Positions 54,401-61,687 of a DNA stretch of 64,000 nucleotides are shown here, piece by piece. A model generated the notes under the pieces. It was not told the DNA's origin. It searched no databases and saw nothing but the letters and a program-made list of their open reading frames with translations. Every line of letters starts with the position of its first letter. Position 1 is the stretch's first letter. Both the position numbers and the translations under genes were made by a program. The DNA comes from Pseudomonas sp. BP8 (GTDB taxonomy: Bacteria; Pseudomonadota; Gammaproteobacteria; Pseudomonadales; Pseudomonadaceae): contig NZ_JAGINK010000001.1 in the NCBI RefSeq assembly GCF_017875955.1, forward strand, positions 1,183,001 to 1,247,000. The letters are read 5' to 3'.

Positions 54401-55030
54401 GGCCGCACTGCACAGGATGGCGGTGCTGGCGCGTCGGCGGGTGGCTCCAGGTCCGCTGCCGGTGAGCCTTACGCCTCCAGCGGCGCTGCAGTGGGTGGGG
54501 CGGCCTCGGTGGGCGGTGGCGAGCAACAATCGGCTGCTTCCTCTTCCGATCGGGCCAATGACGCTGGGGTCCGGGATCACCAGTTCAGCGACGCGGCGCT
54601 CGCCGCTGGGGCTTCTTCGGCCAGTAGCGAGGGCGGGCGTGCAACAGCCGCCGACGGCTCCGGCGGTGCTGCGCAGGGCGGCGGTGCTGGTCAGGGGCGT
54701 GGCACATCGGCCGCCGGTCAGCCTTATGCCGTCAGTGGTTCTGCGTCGGGTGGGGCGGCCTCCGTCGGAAGTGGCGGCGGTCAACAATCGGCCGCGTCAT
54801 TTGCCGAGCGGGCAGATGACGCCGGGGTCAGGGATCATCAGTTCAATGACGCGGCGCCTGCCGCTGGTTCATCCTCGGTTGGTAATGAGGGCGGGCGAGC
54901 GACGACTGCCGGCGGCGCCGGTCGCAATGCGCAGGATGACGCTGCTGGCCAGTGGACGGGGCGCGCCAGTTCGCCTGCCGGTGAGCCTTACGCCGGCAGC
55001 CGCTCCAATGTCGGCAACGAAGACGATTGA
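51449..55030 (+). CDS. dotA: Type IVB membrane protein DotA with a long repeat tail
   Basis: Polytopic inner-membrane protein of 1193 residues (Legionella DotA 1048; R64 TraY). The family N-terminus is clear, with the first helices at about 45-75 (GFFNSGILIIGSLIVSYVAVMGV), RIVAGGAVLLPTTSGFSFIQLIVLMFSLWGVGFANG (motif in two pieces), a large periplasmic part, and C-terminal helices to about 700. From about residue 725 a low-complexity Gly/Ser/Ala tail follows. Its last part contains three repeats of 86-87 residues, each with DHQFxDAxxAAG. Confidence 0.88.
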   Translation: MAQMPFSPCSDPSACTDQSVEMLTRIFGPVIDALVKGTDPNMVGASANILATMFGFFNSGILIIGSLIVSYVAVMGVTNTANDGEAMGKSWSSLWTPVRIVAGGAVLLPTTSGFSFIQLIVLMFSLWGVGFANGTYKAGMAMGVLSPNGVVQGVNAPGNFYGLRDFARQYLAASYCAKAANEIYRNNTASGSSPEVRANGADRTTEVDGRVELTFFLQDRNEITNLAGGEPFCGTVKVASYSAQAKSEPIPQALEQLRAAVQTKKVVAATLMMQELDTWVRSWPATINDAGWDAVDSDNFNVIVDKWEKQIATDLASEVNSGQSGVDNGLKGFITTLTDDGWAAAGGWFQRVGMVRGQIAGVLAEPVGSVGAPSLSALPADARASLLINSVTTVAEAINKKAEEKSSYTDAKKSKAEDLSSLIPKDPSSDINVGSLRADMDAKMSSFVNGLMLNVVEIATGAGSNGQTPLCGTAGQMGGSLNRMKCVGDYLAVARGGILVADVAIKSAGTAVRVLAGTLSSVKGLGNGLDLDKIVTPLWDWVIEVPVKQLALMASYIEPLAFYFGVFLPSLPYTLFMIVFVGWLLAVLQSIIAAPLWAVMHMTPDRTFVGSQTQGYLLLLSLFARPALAVLGLFAAVLVSDPVIDYIAQGFFAMRGAVVSSSGGVGAIAEFLTFAWWFMVFGLTLLPVLYMIFGLPQTLPDQVLSWIGGGLGSMGETNAVSDMRGGMSRVGASVQGSGSGMRLGGGQGRLPPPDGGSPTDPKGGGPRGGGGSGGSSPLLSANGQGAGGAASRESGGSEASAATAATAASDNRTTGEKVSDAAGVALGRAIAGGTASTGRAMRNAGSAALSAGRAGVESFRGSEAGSTAGRMRDGLTAGALTAGAGLASAASAAGADYKQAFSTAGAEGRAAYHEGADARIQAFKESLSGGAAPAGSGGDQESAGSSGEGADTAVGDHQFNDAGLAAGSASLASEGGSATAADGAGRTAQDGGAGASAGGSRSAAGEPYASSGAAVGGAASVGGGEQQSAASSSDRANDAGVRDHQFSDAALAAGASSASSEGGRATAADGSGGAAQGGGAGQGRGTSAAGQPYAVSGSASGGAASVGSGGGQQSAASFAERADDAGVRDHQFNDAAPAAGSSSVGNEGGRATTAGGAGRNAQDDAAGQWTGRASSPAGEPYAGSRSNVGNEDD
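54314..55020. repeat. Three coding repeats in the dotA tail
   Basis: Repeat anchors DHQFNDAGLAAG, DHQFSDAALAAG and DHQFNDAAPAAG begin at 54314, 54575 and 54833, spaced 87 and 86 codons. Each repeat continues through GGxATxADGxGxxAQ and ExPY-like segments. Imperfect at DNA level, so copies are diverged, not a recent expansion. Confidence 0.85.
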
Positions 55031-55087
55031 TGAGCAGGCCGGCCACCTTGCACTGAGCGGGTGGCCATTTGCCCACAGATAACCAAT

Positions 55088-55110
55088 GGGCGGGGAATTA
55101 TTCCCGCCCT
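55088..55110 (+). terminator. Hairpin after dotA
   Basis: GGGCGGGGAA-TTA-TTCCCGCCC forms a stem of about nine pairs with one bulged G, 58 bases after the dotA stop. No clear T-run follows. Confidence 0.5.
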
Positions 55111-55189
55111 TGGCTGTCTTGGACGGTGACGCGCAACGGGTGTGCGCAACTTGAGACGCGGCTGCGGTCGCGCTGAGCAGAGGCTTCGC

Positions 55190-55609
55190 ATGGTTGAGAA
55201 TCCACTGGAAGACCAGCTTCGACGGCTCCTTACCGGGCTCGCCGATCAGGCCATCGTGCGTGGCGAACAGTTCTACTACGATGACGGAGAGCTGTACGCC
55301 GACGATGTGGCGGACATCGGCCTGGTGGCAGTGTTGTGTATTGCCCAAGCGTTATCCGAGCGTACCGGCCTGGGCGGGTTCGGCTATGAATTCGAGCTGG
55401 CAGCGCCTGCAAACCCGATCTTTCCGCTACACGCCAGTCCTCCGGATGTACTGCCCGACTTCTTTCGGGTGGCGCCATTTGTAGCGGCGGTGTTCTACGG
55501 CGAGGTGATGGCTGCCAGGCAGGATCTGACGCTGCTGTACCACGCCGCCGTGCAGAGCCTGCAAGATGGCCGTGGGGGTGCCTTGGGCCAGGTGGCGGGC
55601 GTGAACTGA
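55190..55609 (+). CDS. Unknown small acidic protein
   Basis: Soluble protein of 139 residues from the ATG at 55190, with no recognised domain or signal. The N-terminus is acidic (MVENPLEDQLRRLL..EQFYYDDGELYADDVADIG). It lies after dotA in the same direction, at the beginning of the candidate effector block. Confidence 0.6.
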   Translation: MVENPLEDQLRRLLTGLADQAIVRGEQFYYDDGELYADDVADIGLVAVLCIAQALSERTGLGGFGYEFELAAPANPIFPLHASPPDVLPDFFRVAPFVAAVFYGEVMAARQDLTLLYHAAVQSLQDGRGGALGQVAGVN

Positions 55610-55635
55610 CTCAGCTGCATGCCTGTCAAAAATGC

Positions 55636-55646
55636 TTGTTAGAAAA
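55636..55646. promoter_or_regulatory. Shared TTTTCTAACAAG-type motif (site b)
   Basis: TTGTTAGAAAA upstream of the first duplicated 150-residue gene. The same core occurs at 45212, 59801 and 59938. Confidence 0.4.
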
Positions 55647-55706
55647 TTGATTTTCACCATGGGTGAGATTAGTATTCGCACTACTGTGCCAAGCGAGGAG
55701 CGCCCG

Positions 55707-56159
55707 ATGCAGGATGCGGAAAACACTCATCAAGAGCCTGGCTCCGTTGTCGAGCTACCACCTGGGGTATTCCCGCCCCTGCCAGGCTACGCCACCGCTG
55801 ATCTGCTCGCGGTGGCCAACGCCTCTGTCGAAAGGTTGCTCGAAGAACACGCTATCGACCCCGCTCTGATTCGCGAATCCGTCATCGCGCTGGCTCAGCA
55901 TTTGTATGCGGCGTTCGAGCGAGAGGATGTTCAGTCCCAAATTGCGAGTTGGTATCAAAAGCCGTATGACCAGGTTTGGATGCGCAAGCGCAGTGTCCAG
56001 ATCATTGCAGAGCAATTCGGCATCGTTGCGCAGACTGCGATGGCCGCCGCGTTGCAAGGCTCACCGTTGCGACGCCTCGGTAAAGTGTTCTATCTGAGTG
56101 TTGTCGAGAGCGCCGGAAACGCCGTCGAATCGCATATTCTGAAGTTGAATGAAGACTGA
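55707..56159 (+). CDS. Unknown duplicated protein, copy 1
   Basis: Soluble protein of 150 residues. It shares the block ELPPGVFPPLPGYATADLLAVANA and the segment LIRESVIALAQHLYAAFEREDVQSQI.SWYQKPYDQ with the next gene. It has no signal peptide, so it should act in the cytosol. GCGAGGAGC lies before the ATG. A paralogous pair directly before a hydrolase gene fits an immunity or chaperone role; this is only inference from position. Confidence 0.65.
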   Translation: MQDAENTHQEPGSVVELPPGVFPPLPGYATADLLAVANASVERLLEEHAIDPALIRESVIALAQHLYAAFEREDVQSQIASWYQKPYDQVWMRKRSVQIIAEQFGIVAQTAMAAALQGSPLRRLGKVFYLSVVESAGNAVESHILKLNED

Positions 56160-56302
56160 TAACGGCATCGCTGCGCAGGGCTGTGCAGTGAGTGAGTCCG
56201 ATAGGCAGTTGCACCCCTGTAGCCAGGCGCTTTGATCCGAAAACGATGGCTCGCTGGGCGAGCCTACCCTTCAGCAATTATTGCCGAGCAAGGAGCATTT
56301 CC

Positions 56303-56755
56303 ATGCAAGATGACGACAACATCCATCAGGCGTCTGGCCCCGGGGTTGAGCTTCCTCCTGGCGTATTCCCGCCGATGGCCGGCTACACCACCGCTGATCT
56401 GCTCGCGGTTGCCAACGCCCCCGTCGAAGCCTTGCTTGAAGCGCACGATATCGACCCGGGCCTGATTCGCGAAACCGTCATCGCGCTCGCCGAGCATTTG
56501 TATGCGGCATTCGAGCGAAATGACATCCAGTACCAAATTTCCACGTGGTATCAGAAGCCTTACGACCAGCCATCGATGCGCACACGCAGTATCGAAATTA
56601 TTGCGGAGCAGTTTGGCGTCATTGCCCTGGATGCGGCGGCCGACTCCTTGAAGGGGTCTCCCTTGCTACATCTGGGCGAGGCGTTCTATGGACGTTTCAT
56701 GGAGTGCGCCGGTAACGCAATCAAGGCCCACATTCTGAAGTTGAACGAAGCCTGA
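56303..56755 (+). CDS. Unknown duplicated protein, copy 2
   Basis: Paralogue of the 55707 gene with the same length (150 residues). The first 75 residues are closely similar and the C-terminus is more diverged (DAAADSLKGSPLLHLGEAFYGRFMECAGNAI). Cytosolic by lack of a signal. AAGGAGC precedes the ATG. It lies 26 bp before the DUF2235 hydrolase gene. Confidence 0.65.
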   Translation: MQDDDNIHQASGPGVELPPGVFPPMAGYTTADLLAVANAPVEALLEAHDIDPGLIRETVIALAEHLYAAFERNDIQYQISTWYQKPYDQPSMRTRSIEIIAEQFGVIALDAAADSLKGSPLLHLGEAFYGRFMECAGNAIKAHILKLNEA

Positions 56756-56781
56756 GTGATCGTTGTTCATAGGGATATGAA

Positions 56782-58581
56782 ATGAGTAAATCCGTATACT
56801 TTAGTGTGTATCTGGATGGCACGGCTAATAGCAAAGACAACGATACGCCCGAAGGCGGCCATACTAATGTGGCCAGGCTTTTTGAGCTGGATGCCGCGCA
56901 GGGTACCAATCTTTCTCTGAACTCCGATCATGCGCCATTAACGTATGACCCCACGCAATACCTCGGCCAGTCAGAGAAGATCTACCTTGATGGGGTCGGC
57001 AGCCAGAAGTCCAGCACGCCAGTCGCTTTGCTGGAGCGGGGGACGGGGCTGGGCGGCCAGGAGCGTATCGAGCAGGCCTACGATGCCTTTGTCGCCTTTT
57101 ATAACAAGAACCAGGATCACAAGATCGATGTGAACCTGATCGGCTTCAGCCGGGGTGCGGCACAGGCGCGCGCGCTGGCAAACGAGATCATCGACCGCGG
57201 TGTGCCGAAGCTCGATAGCGATTGGAAACCCACACGCGAGTACCTGGTTCCGCCAGGTCAGGTTCATGTGAACAAGCTCGGCATTTTCGACACCGTTGCT
57301 TCGTATGGCATCCCGATAACCGATAGCCATCCGAACAAGAACTTGGAAATAAGCAAAAACGTCGACTCGACCACCCATCTGGTGGCGATGCATGAATATC
57401 GCGCGACGTTTCCTTTGACCAGTGCGCTGCGCAATGACGACAACTCGCGCATTGAAGAGGTGAAGTTTGCGGGCGCGCATTCCCAGGTCGGGGGCGGTTA
57501 CCGTAATGATGTGCTGGCCGCTGGCCCGCTGGCCTTCATGTACGACAGCTTGAAGTCAGCAGGCATCGAAATGGGGCCGATGCCGCCGGAAGAGCTCAAG
57601 CGCATCGAGCAGTACAATGCTGTGATCAAAGATCCCCAGCGGCTGCAGGAAGCGCTGATCGACTCGCGACTGTTCAAAGGCAATGAGGCTTTCACGCCCA
57701 ATCCCGACGGGTCTTTCACCCGTATCAACAATGAACCCTTCCCGACGGAGCGCGGTACGTTGTTACCGTTCAGACGGCAGTCCGCGCCGTTCGATCAGCC
57801 AGTCAACGGCCGCAAGGTTATCTTTGAAAACGATGACTCGCTGGGCGACCCTCTTGTTCAGCGCATAGGCAGAAAGCTAGGTGAGAAGTTCTTCGCATGG
57901 GACGAGAAGGCCCAGAGCGCCTCGTCCATGCCCGATGACCCCGCCGGTAGCAACATCGAGAATCGGCTGGCGACGCGCAAAGCGGAGCACGCATCAGTCT
58001 TGGCAGCCCAGTCCCACGCGCAAGTGGCCGAACTCTCGTCATTGCTCGCCAGTTCTAAGCCCGAAGCTGAGCACCTTCAACGACTGGGTCTTGAAGCGGT
58101 TCCTGTACCCAAGTCCGACGTGTCGGCCAATTATGCAGTGGTGCGGATTGACCCTGAGGGGTCCTCGGCCTTTGCCGATCTGGGCTTTGAGTACGAGGCC
58201 AGTCGGATTGTTGCGGAGGCCGCTGACGGCGCCCTTGCCAGAGCGCCGCTGGCTATCGGTGATCCCTTCCTGCTGCACGATACCAACGGTAATGTGGTGG
58301 GAGCGCTGGAGGCTGTGCATGAGGCGCCGTCATTCACCGATGCGCGCGGTGTGCTGGTCGCGATCGACATGCGGCATGTAGGTGAGGCGGACCAGGCGGG
58401 CTTTCTCAGCGATGGTTTACAACAGGCCGCAGCATGGATTGCCGAGCGCCCCGAAGGCACCTTGAAAGACGCCTACGAGATACCTGGAGCGGATGGCAAG
58501 CCCTTGGCCCGGGCGATGATCGCCTGTCCTGTGGAGCAGGTGCTGGAGCGTACCGTCGCCTGGGATGCCCCTGAGCCCTGA
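56782..58581 (+). CDS. DUF2235-type alpha/beta hydrolase, candidate secreted effector
   Basis: Protein of 599 residues. The N-terminal third is a DUF2235/T6SS Tle-like lipase domain: FSVYLDGTAN (3-16), the nucleophile elbow GFSRG with Ser123, KLGIFDTVASYG with Asp170, and GAHSQVGGGY with His233 as candidate catalytic triad. Related proteins include type VI phospholipase effectors that attack membranes. The C-terminal third is unknown and acidic-to-neutral. No signal peptide or VgrG/Hcp neighbour is present, but a type IVB system is. It is therefore a candidate substrate. Confidence 0.8.
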   Translation: MSKSVYFSVYLDGTANSKDNDTPEGGHTNVARLFELDAAQGTNLSLNSDHAPLTYDPTQYLGQSEKIYLDGVGSQKSSTPVALLERGTGLGGQERIEQAYDAFVAFYNKNQDHKIDVNLIGFSRGAAQARALANEIIDRGVPKLDSDWKPTREYLVPPGQVHVNKLGIFDTVASYGIPITDSHPNKNLEISKNVDSTTHLVAMHEYRATFPLTSALRNDDNSRIEEVKFAGAHSQVGGGYRNDVLAAGPLAFMYDSLKSAGIEMGPMPPEELKRIEQYNAVIKDPQRLQEALIDSRLFKGNEAFTPNPDGSFTRINNEPFPTERGTLLPFRRQSAPFDQPVNGRKVIFENDDSLGDPLVQRIGRKLGEKFFAWDEKAQSASSMPDDPAGSNIENRLATRKAEHASVLAAQSHAQVAELSSLLASSKPEAEHLQRLGLEAVPVPKSDVSANYAVVRIDPEGSSAFADLGFEYEASRIVAEAADGALARAPLAIGDPFLLHDTNGNVVGALEAVHEAPSFTDARGVLVAIDMRHVGEADQAGFLSDGLQQAAAWIAERPEGTLKDAYEIPGADGKPLARAMIACPVEQVLERTVAWDAPEP

Positions 58582-58671
58582 CACGGCCCGATGGTGCGTT
58601 GTGTCGGCTGCATGCTTAGAATGCACCTGTTGCCGACGATGGTCGGTCAGTCAATCCGTAAGGGCTACAAG

Positions 58672-59106
58672 ATGAAAATCCACAAGTATCAGCCGGGCAC
58701 CTTTATCGAGGTCGATGACATGGCCGGTGGCCGCCGTGTGGGTATGGTCTGCAAGGATGGCGTGACGTTCTGGGATTTGCTCGATGCCGACCTCTGCACG
58801 CCGCTGACAATCCATCCTTCGATGAAGCCGGAGGAGCTGGGCACGTTGATCCAGTATGGCCAGAGCAAGGGGTTGATCGGCGCGACGCAGGCGCTGGTCG
58901 GCCATCTACATGCAGCGGGTGATCAACGACTCAATGGCGACCCGCTGTTTGTCATGCGTGCGCTGTGGTTCGTGGCGAAGAAGGCGAGTGGGGTGGCCTA
59001 TATTCCTGACGCCGGGACGCTGCTTTGGGCTTGCGAGCAGGCTCAAGCCCAGGCGCAGGCGGCAGCGCGCATTCACCAAATGGCCAAACAGTATTGCTCG
59101 GCGTAG
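58672..59106 (+). CDS. Unknown small protein
   Basis: Soluble protein of 144 residues from the ATG at 58672. No recognised domain; an N-terminal beta-rich part (KIHKYQPGTFIEVDDMAGGRRVGMV) is followed by helices and a Gln/Ala run (QAQAQAQAAARIH). It follows the hydrolase gene by 90 bp in the same direction. Confidence 0.6.
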   Translation: MKIHKYQPGTFIEVDDMAGGRRVGMVCKDGVTFWDLLDADLCTPLTIHPSMKPEELGTLIQYGQSKGLIGATQALVGHLHAAGDQRLNGDPLFVMRALWFVAKKASGVAYIPDAGTLLWACEQAQAQAQAAARIHQMAKQYCSA

Positions 59107-59225
59107 CCGATTGCGCTGCCGGGGAGGGCGCTTCAGGTCATCCTTGACCGTTGGCAGAAACGCCGGCGCCAGGGTCCTGAAGCTCATCCCCTGACGCCAT
59201 TCAATCCGTGTCGGATCGCCAAGTG

Positions 59226-59759
59226 TTACTGGGTCGCCCGCTTGACGGCATCCGCTGCCTCGCGCGCCTTGCTCTTGATGGTTTTGGTCACCGTGCGCAC
59301 ATCGTATGAGCAGTTGATGTAGGTGCTGCCTGAGTCTTCATACAGCCACAGGTCATGGTTGCCGACGACTTGCTTGTAATCGCCGACTTCGTCCTTGGCG
59401 ATGCCTGCCAGCTTGGCGACCGTCTGCAGGCTCTCGCCGCTGAATGCACCGCCGTAACCGTTGAAGTCGCCTTCGCCGTTGGCGCCTGGGTGCAGCGAAA
59501 GCTGGGTGACCGGGCGACCGTAAACGTCCAGCGGGTTCGGCACCGTGTATTCACCATCGTCTATCGCCGAGGCACGAACGATGGCTTTGCCATTCGCTGC
59601 CTTGACCAGCGCTTCGAATTGCTCCAGCGAAACGTTGCGTTTGCACGTCAGCACCTGGGTAAGGCGCGCGTTGGCTTCGGGTTGGTCGATCTTTTGGGCA
59701 AAGGCGCTAGAGCAGGCGAGCGAAACCAGCAGGGGTACAGCGAGTTGCAGGGCTTTCAT
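59226..59759 (-). CDS. Exported protein of unknown function
   Basis: Protein of 177 residues with a signal peptide (MKALQLAVPLLVSLACSSAFA). The mature part, with LTCKRNVSLEQFEALVKAANGKAIVRAS and a GEGDFNGYGGAFSGESLQTVAKLAGI segment, is not assigned to a family. It is periplasmic by prediction, as would be needed to neutralise a periplasm-acting lipase, but nothing else links it to the hydrolase. The start is chosen at the signal peptide. Confidence 0.65.
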   Translation of the reverse strand: MKALQLAVPLLVSLACSSAFAQKIDQPEANARLTQVLTCKRNVSLEQFEALVKAANGKAIVRASAIDDGEYTVPNPLDVYGRPVTQLSLHPGANGEGDFNGYGGAFSGESLQTVAKLAGIAKDEVGDYKQVVGNHDLWLYEDSGSTYINCSYDVRTVTKTIKSKAREAADAVKRATQ

Positions 59760-59800
59760 GCGGCAGATCCTTCCTGGATGACAAAATGCTATCAATTTAG

Positions 59801-59950
59801 CCTGTTAGAAAAGCGTTTTTTTGATGGGCGCAGTGTGCGCCAGGCCTTGCCCTTGGTCAAGCGAACGCCTGGCTAACCTCAGGATTTAACCTTGACGGCA
59901 AATGGCCTCAAACTCATACTCGCCATCCTTATCGACATTTTTCTAACAGG
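59801..59950. promoter_or_regulatory. Divergent promoter region with two CCTGTTAGAAAA copies
   Basis: Part of the 306-bp gap between divergent genes. CCTGTTAGAAAA lies at 59801-59812 and its inverted copy TTTTTCTAACAGG at 59938-59950. Each is in the same orientation relative to the gene it faces (59226 and 60066). A shared regulator or promoter element is likely. Confidence 0.5.
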
Positions 59951-60065
59951 CCATTTTGATCATTGACAGGACGTTGAACGCTGGCTGATCGGCATCATCC
60001 CCAGATGCTGCGACGCTTGTCTTGAACATCACCGTTCAGCTGGCCCTTACAAGGAGTTTTCAGGC

Positions 60066-60557
60066 ATGTCCTACCCGTTACCGCCACTTGCCGTGGAGCC
60101 GGGCCTGAGGGTGGTGGGCGATCGCCGCGCGGCCTTGTGGCTGCTGCTGGTGCCGCTGTTGGCGGCCCTTGTGGCGTTTGCCATCGCTGTCGTCGCCATC
60201 ACGATGGGTGAGATGACTGAAGGGACGCCGCGCTTCTACGCCGCGGCACTGTCCTTTTCGGCCCTGTTGTTGAGCGTGATGCTGCTACCGGCCTACCTGC
60301 TCAGCCTCGGCTGGTACGCCTGGTGGACGCGCGGTGCCGACCATCGTCGGCTGCGCCTTGGCCTGTGGCTTGCCCCGCTGGTGGCGCTGCTGTTTGCCTG
60401 GTTCCCAGCCACCCTGGTGCCCGGGCTTAAGCCGCTTGGCCAAGACGCCATCGACCCGCTGCGCACGTATTTGCTGGCGGGCGCTCTGGCCTTGATATTG
60501 GGGTATGCCTGGTCGGTTATCGTTTTCGTGATCTTGCGGTTCTGGAGAAATGTATGA
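60066..60557 (+). CDS. Small multi-spanning membrane protein
   Basis: Inner-membrane protein of 163 residues with four hydrophobic helices (about 21-46, 60-82, 98-116 and 138-158). No recognised family. It overlaps the OmpA-domain gene by four bases (ATGA), so the two products probably work together at the envelope. Confidence 0.65.
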   Translation: MSYPLPPLAVEPGLRVVGDRRAALWLLLVPLLAALVAFAIAVVAITMGEMTEGTPRFYAAALSFSALLLSVMLLPAYLLSLGWYAWWTRGADHRRLRLGLWLAPLVALLFAWFPATLVPGLKPLGQDAIDPLRTYLLAGALALILGYAWSVIVFVILRFWRNV

Positions 60558-61261
60558 GCACCCTGATTGCCACCCCTCGCGCCGTGCTGCCGTTGGTGTT
60601 GGTTGCGTTGTCCGCAGCACTCGCCCCAAAGGCGTTTGCGGGGTTTGAACTGATCGACAGCCCTGCCGCACCGGTTTCTCGTGCGACCGCGCCGCCCCAG
60701 GGCCAGGACGCCGCGCAGATGCAGCAAACGATCAACGCGCTGCGTGTCGAAATCCAGAGCCTGCGGGTACGTTTGGCGGCCGCAGAGGCCGATGCGAACG
60801 GCAGCCGCCAGGAGCTGCTGGCCATCAGTGCGCAGCAGGAACAGATCCAGGGCTCGATCAACCACATGACCCTGAACTTCGCCTTTGGCCACTCAAGGTT
60901 CGGCCCCAGCGCCGCAGATGCCGAGGTGCTGGTGCGCTCGGCGCATACAGCGCGGCAGGTGAAGATCTTTGGCTACACCGACAGTGTGGGAACCATGGAG
61001 GCGAATCGCCGCGTTGCCCAACTCAGAGCGGAAGCGGCGAAGTTGTATCTGGTTCAGCGCGGCGTAGAAGCGTCGAAGATAAGTGCCCAAGGTCAAGTTG
61101 GAAACTATATTGCCTCGAATGACACCGCGACGGGCCGCGCGGTCAATCGCCGGGTTGAGTTTGAGTTCTCGGCCACGGCCAATGAAGCTAGGTCCTCCTA
61201 TGACGTCAGTGAGCGCCCCGTGCAGGTATCAGGCCTGCAGGCGCATGTTATCCAGGAATAA
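60554..61261 (+). CDS. OmpA-domain periplasmic protein (possible DotK role)
   Basis: Exported protein of 235 residues with a signal peptide ending near KAFA, a coiled coil (about 52-95) and a C-terminal OmpA-type peptidoglycan-binding domain (FGYTDSVGTMEANRRVAQLRAEAAKLYLVQRGV then NRRVEFEF). Legionella DotK/IcmN is an OmpA-domain lipoprotein; here there is no lipobox. It may anchor the channel to peptidoglycan, inferred from location. Confidence 0.75.
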   Translation: MSTLIATPRAVLPLVLVALSAALAPKAFAGFELIDSPAAPVSRATAPPQGQDAAQMQQTINALRVEIQSLRVRLAAAEADANGSRQELLAISAQQEQIQGSINHMTLNFAFGHSRFGPSAADAEVLVRSAHTARQVKIFGYTDSVGTMEANRRVAQLRAEAAKLYLVQRGVEASKISAQGQVGNYIASNDTATGRAVNRRVEFEFSATANEARSSYDVSERPVQVSGLQAHVIQE

Positions 61262-61576
61262 CCTGGCCTCGGCAGCGGCCGCGATTGTCGCATCGGCGGG
61301 CGATTCCCACGCTACGCCGTTGTAACGCAGGCTGTAGCTTTCGCGGCAGGGATGAAAGCCGATATGCGCCCAGTCGATCCCCTCGCGAGCAGCCCACTCG
61401 CCGAGGATTTCCGAGCGGGTTTCGCCGCCCGCCCGAGACTTTTCGATTTGCCCGACCACCTCGGCAAACAGGTGCAGATTGTCCAGATCGATACTGACCG
61501 AGGCAGGGCCGATATTCAGTACCCCGCCAACGTTACCGGGGGCTGCTTGAAATGCGCAATGAAACTGATGGCTCAT
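61229..61576 (-). CDS. Unknown small protein
   Basis: Soluble protein of 115 residues starting at 61576, where AAGGAAG lies five bases upstream. No recognised domain. The C-terminus overlaps the convergent OmpA-domain gene by 33 bp. It is divergent from the 61688 gene. Confidence 0.55.
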   Translation of the reverse strand: MSHQFHCAFQAAPGNVGGVLNIGPASVSIDLDNLHLFAEVVGQIEKSRAGGETRSEILGEWAAREGIDWAHIGFHPCRESYSLRYNGVAWESPADATIAAAAEARLFLDNMRLQA

Positions 61577-61687
61577 TGATACTTCCTTGAAGTTTGGGCT
61601 GCAAACAGAGACACACTGTTGACAGTAACTTTGACCTTGAAGCAACTTCAAGTTCAGTCTAGTCGACCCGGTGCAGGGAAGTTGAAC

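Noticed and set aside
56782..58581. Calling the DUF2235 protein a type VI effector
   Set aside because: No VgrG, Hcp, PAAR or Tss gene is in the window, while a type IVB system is directly adjacent.
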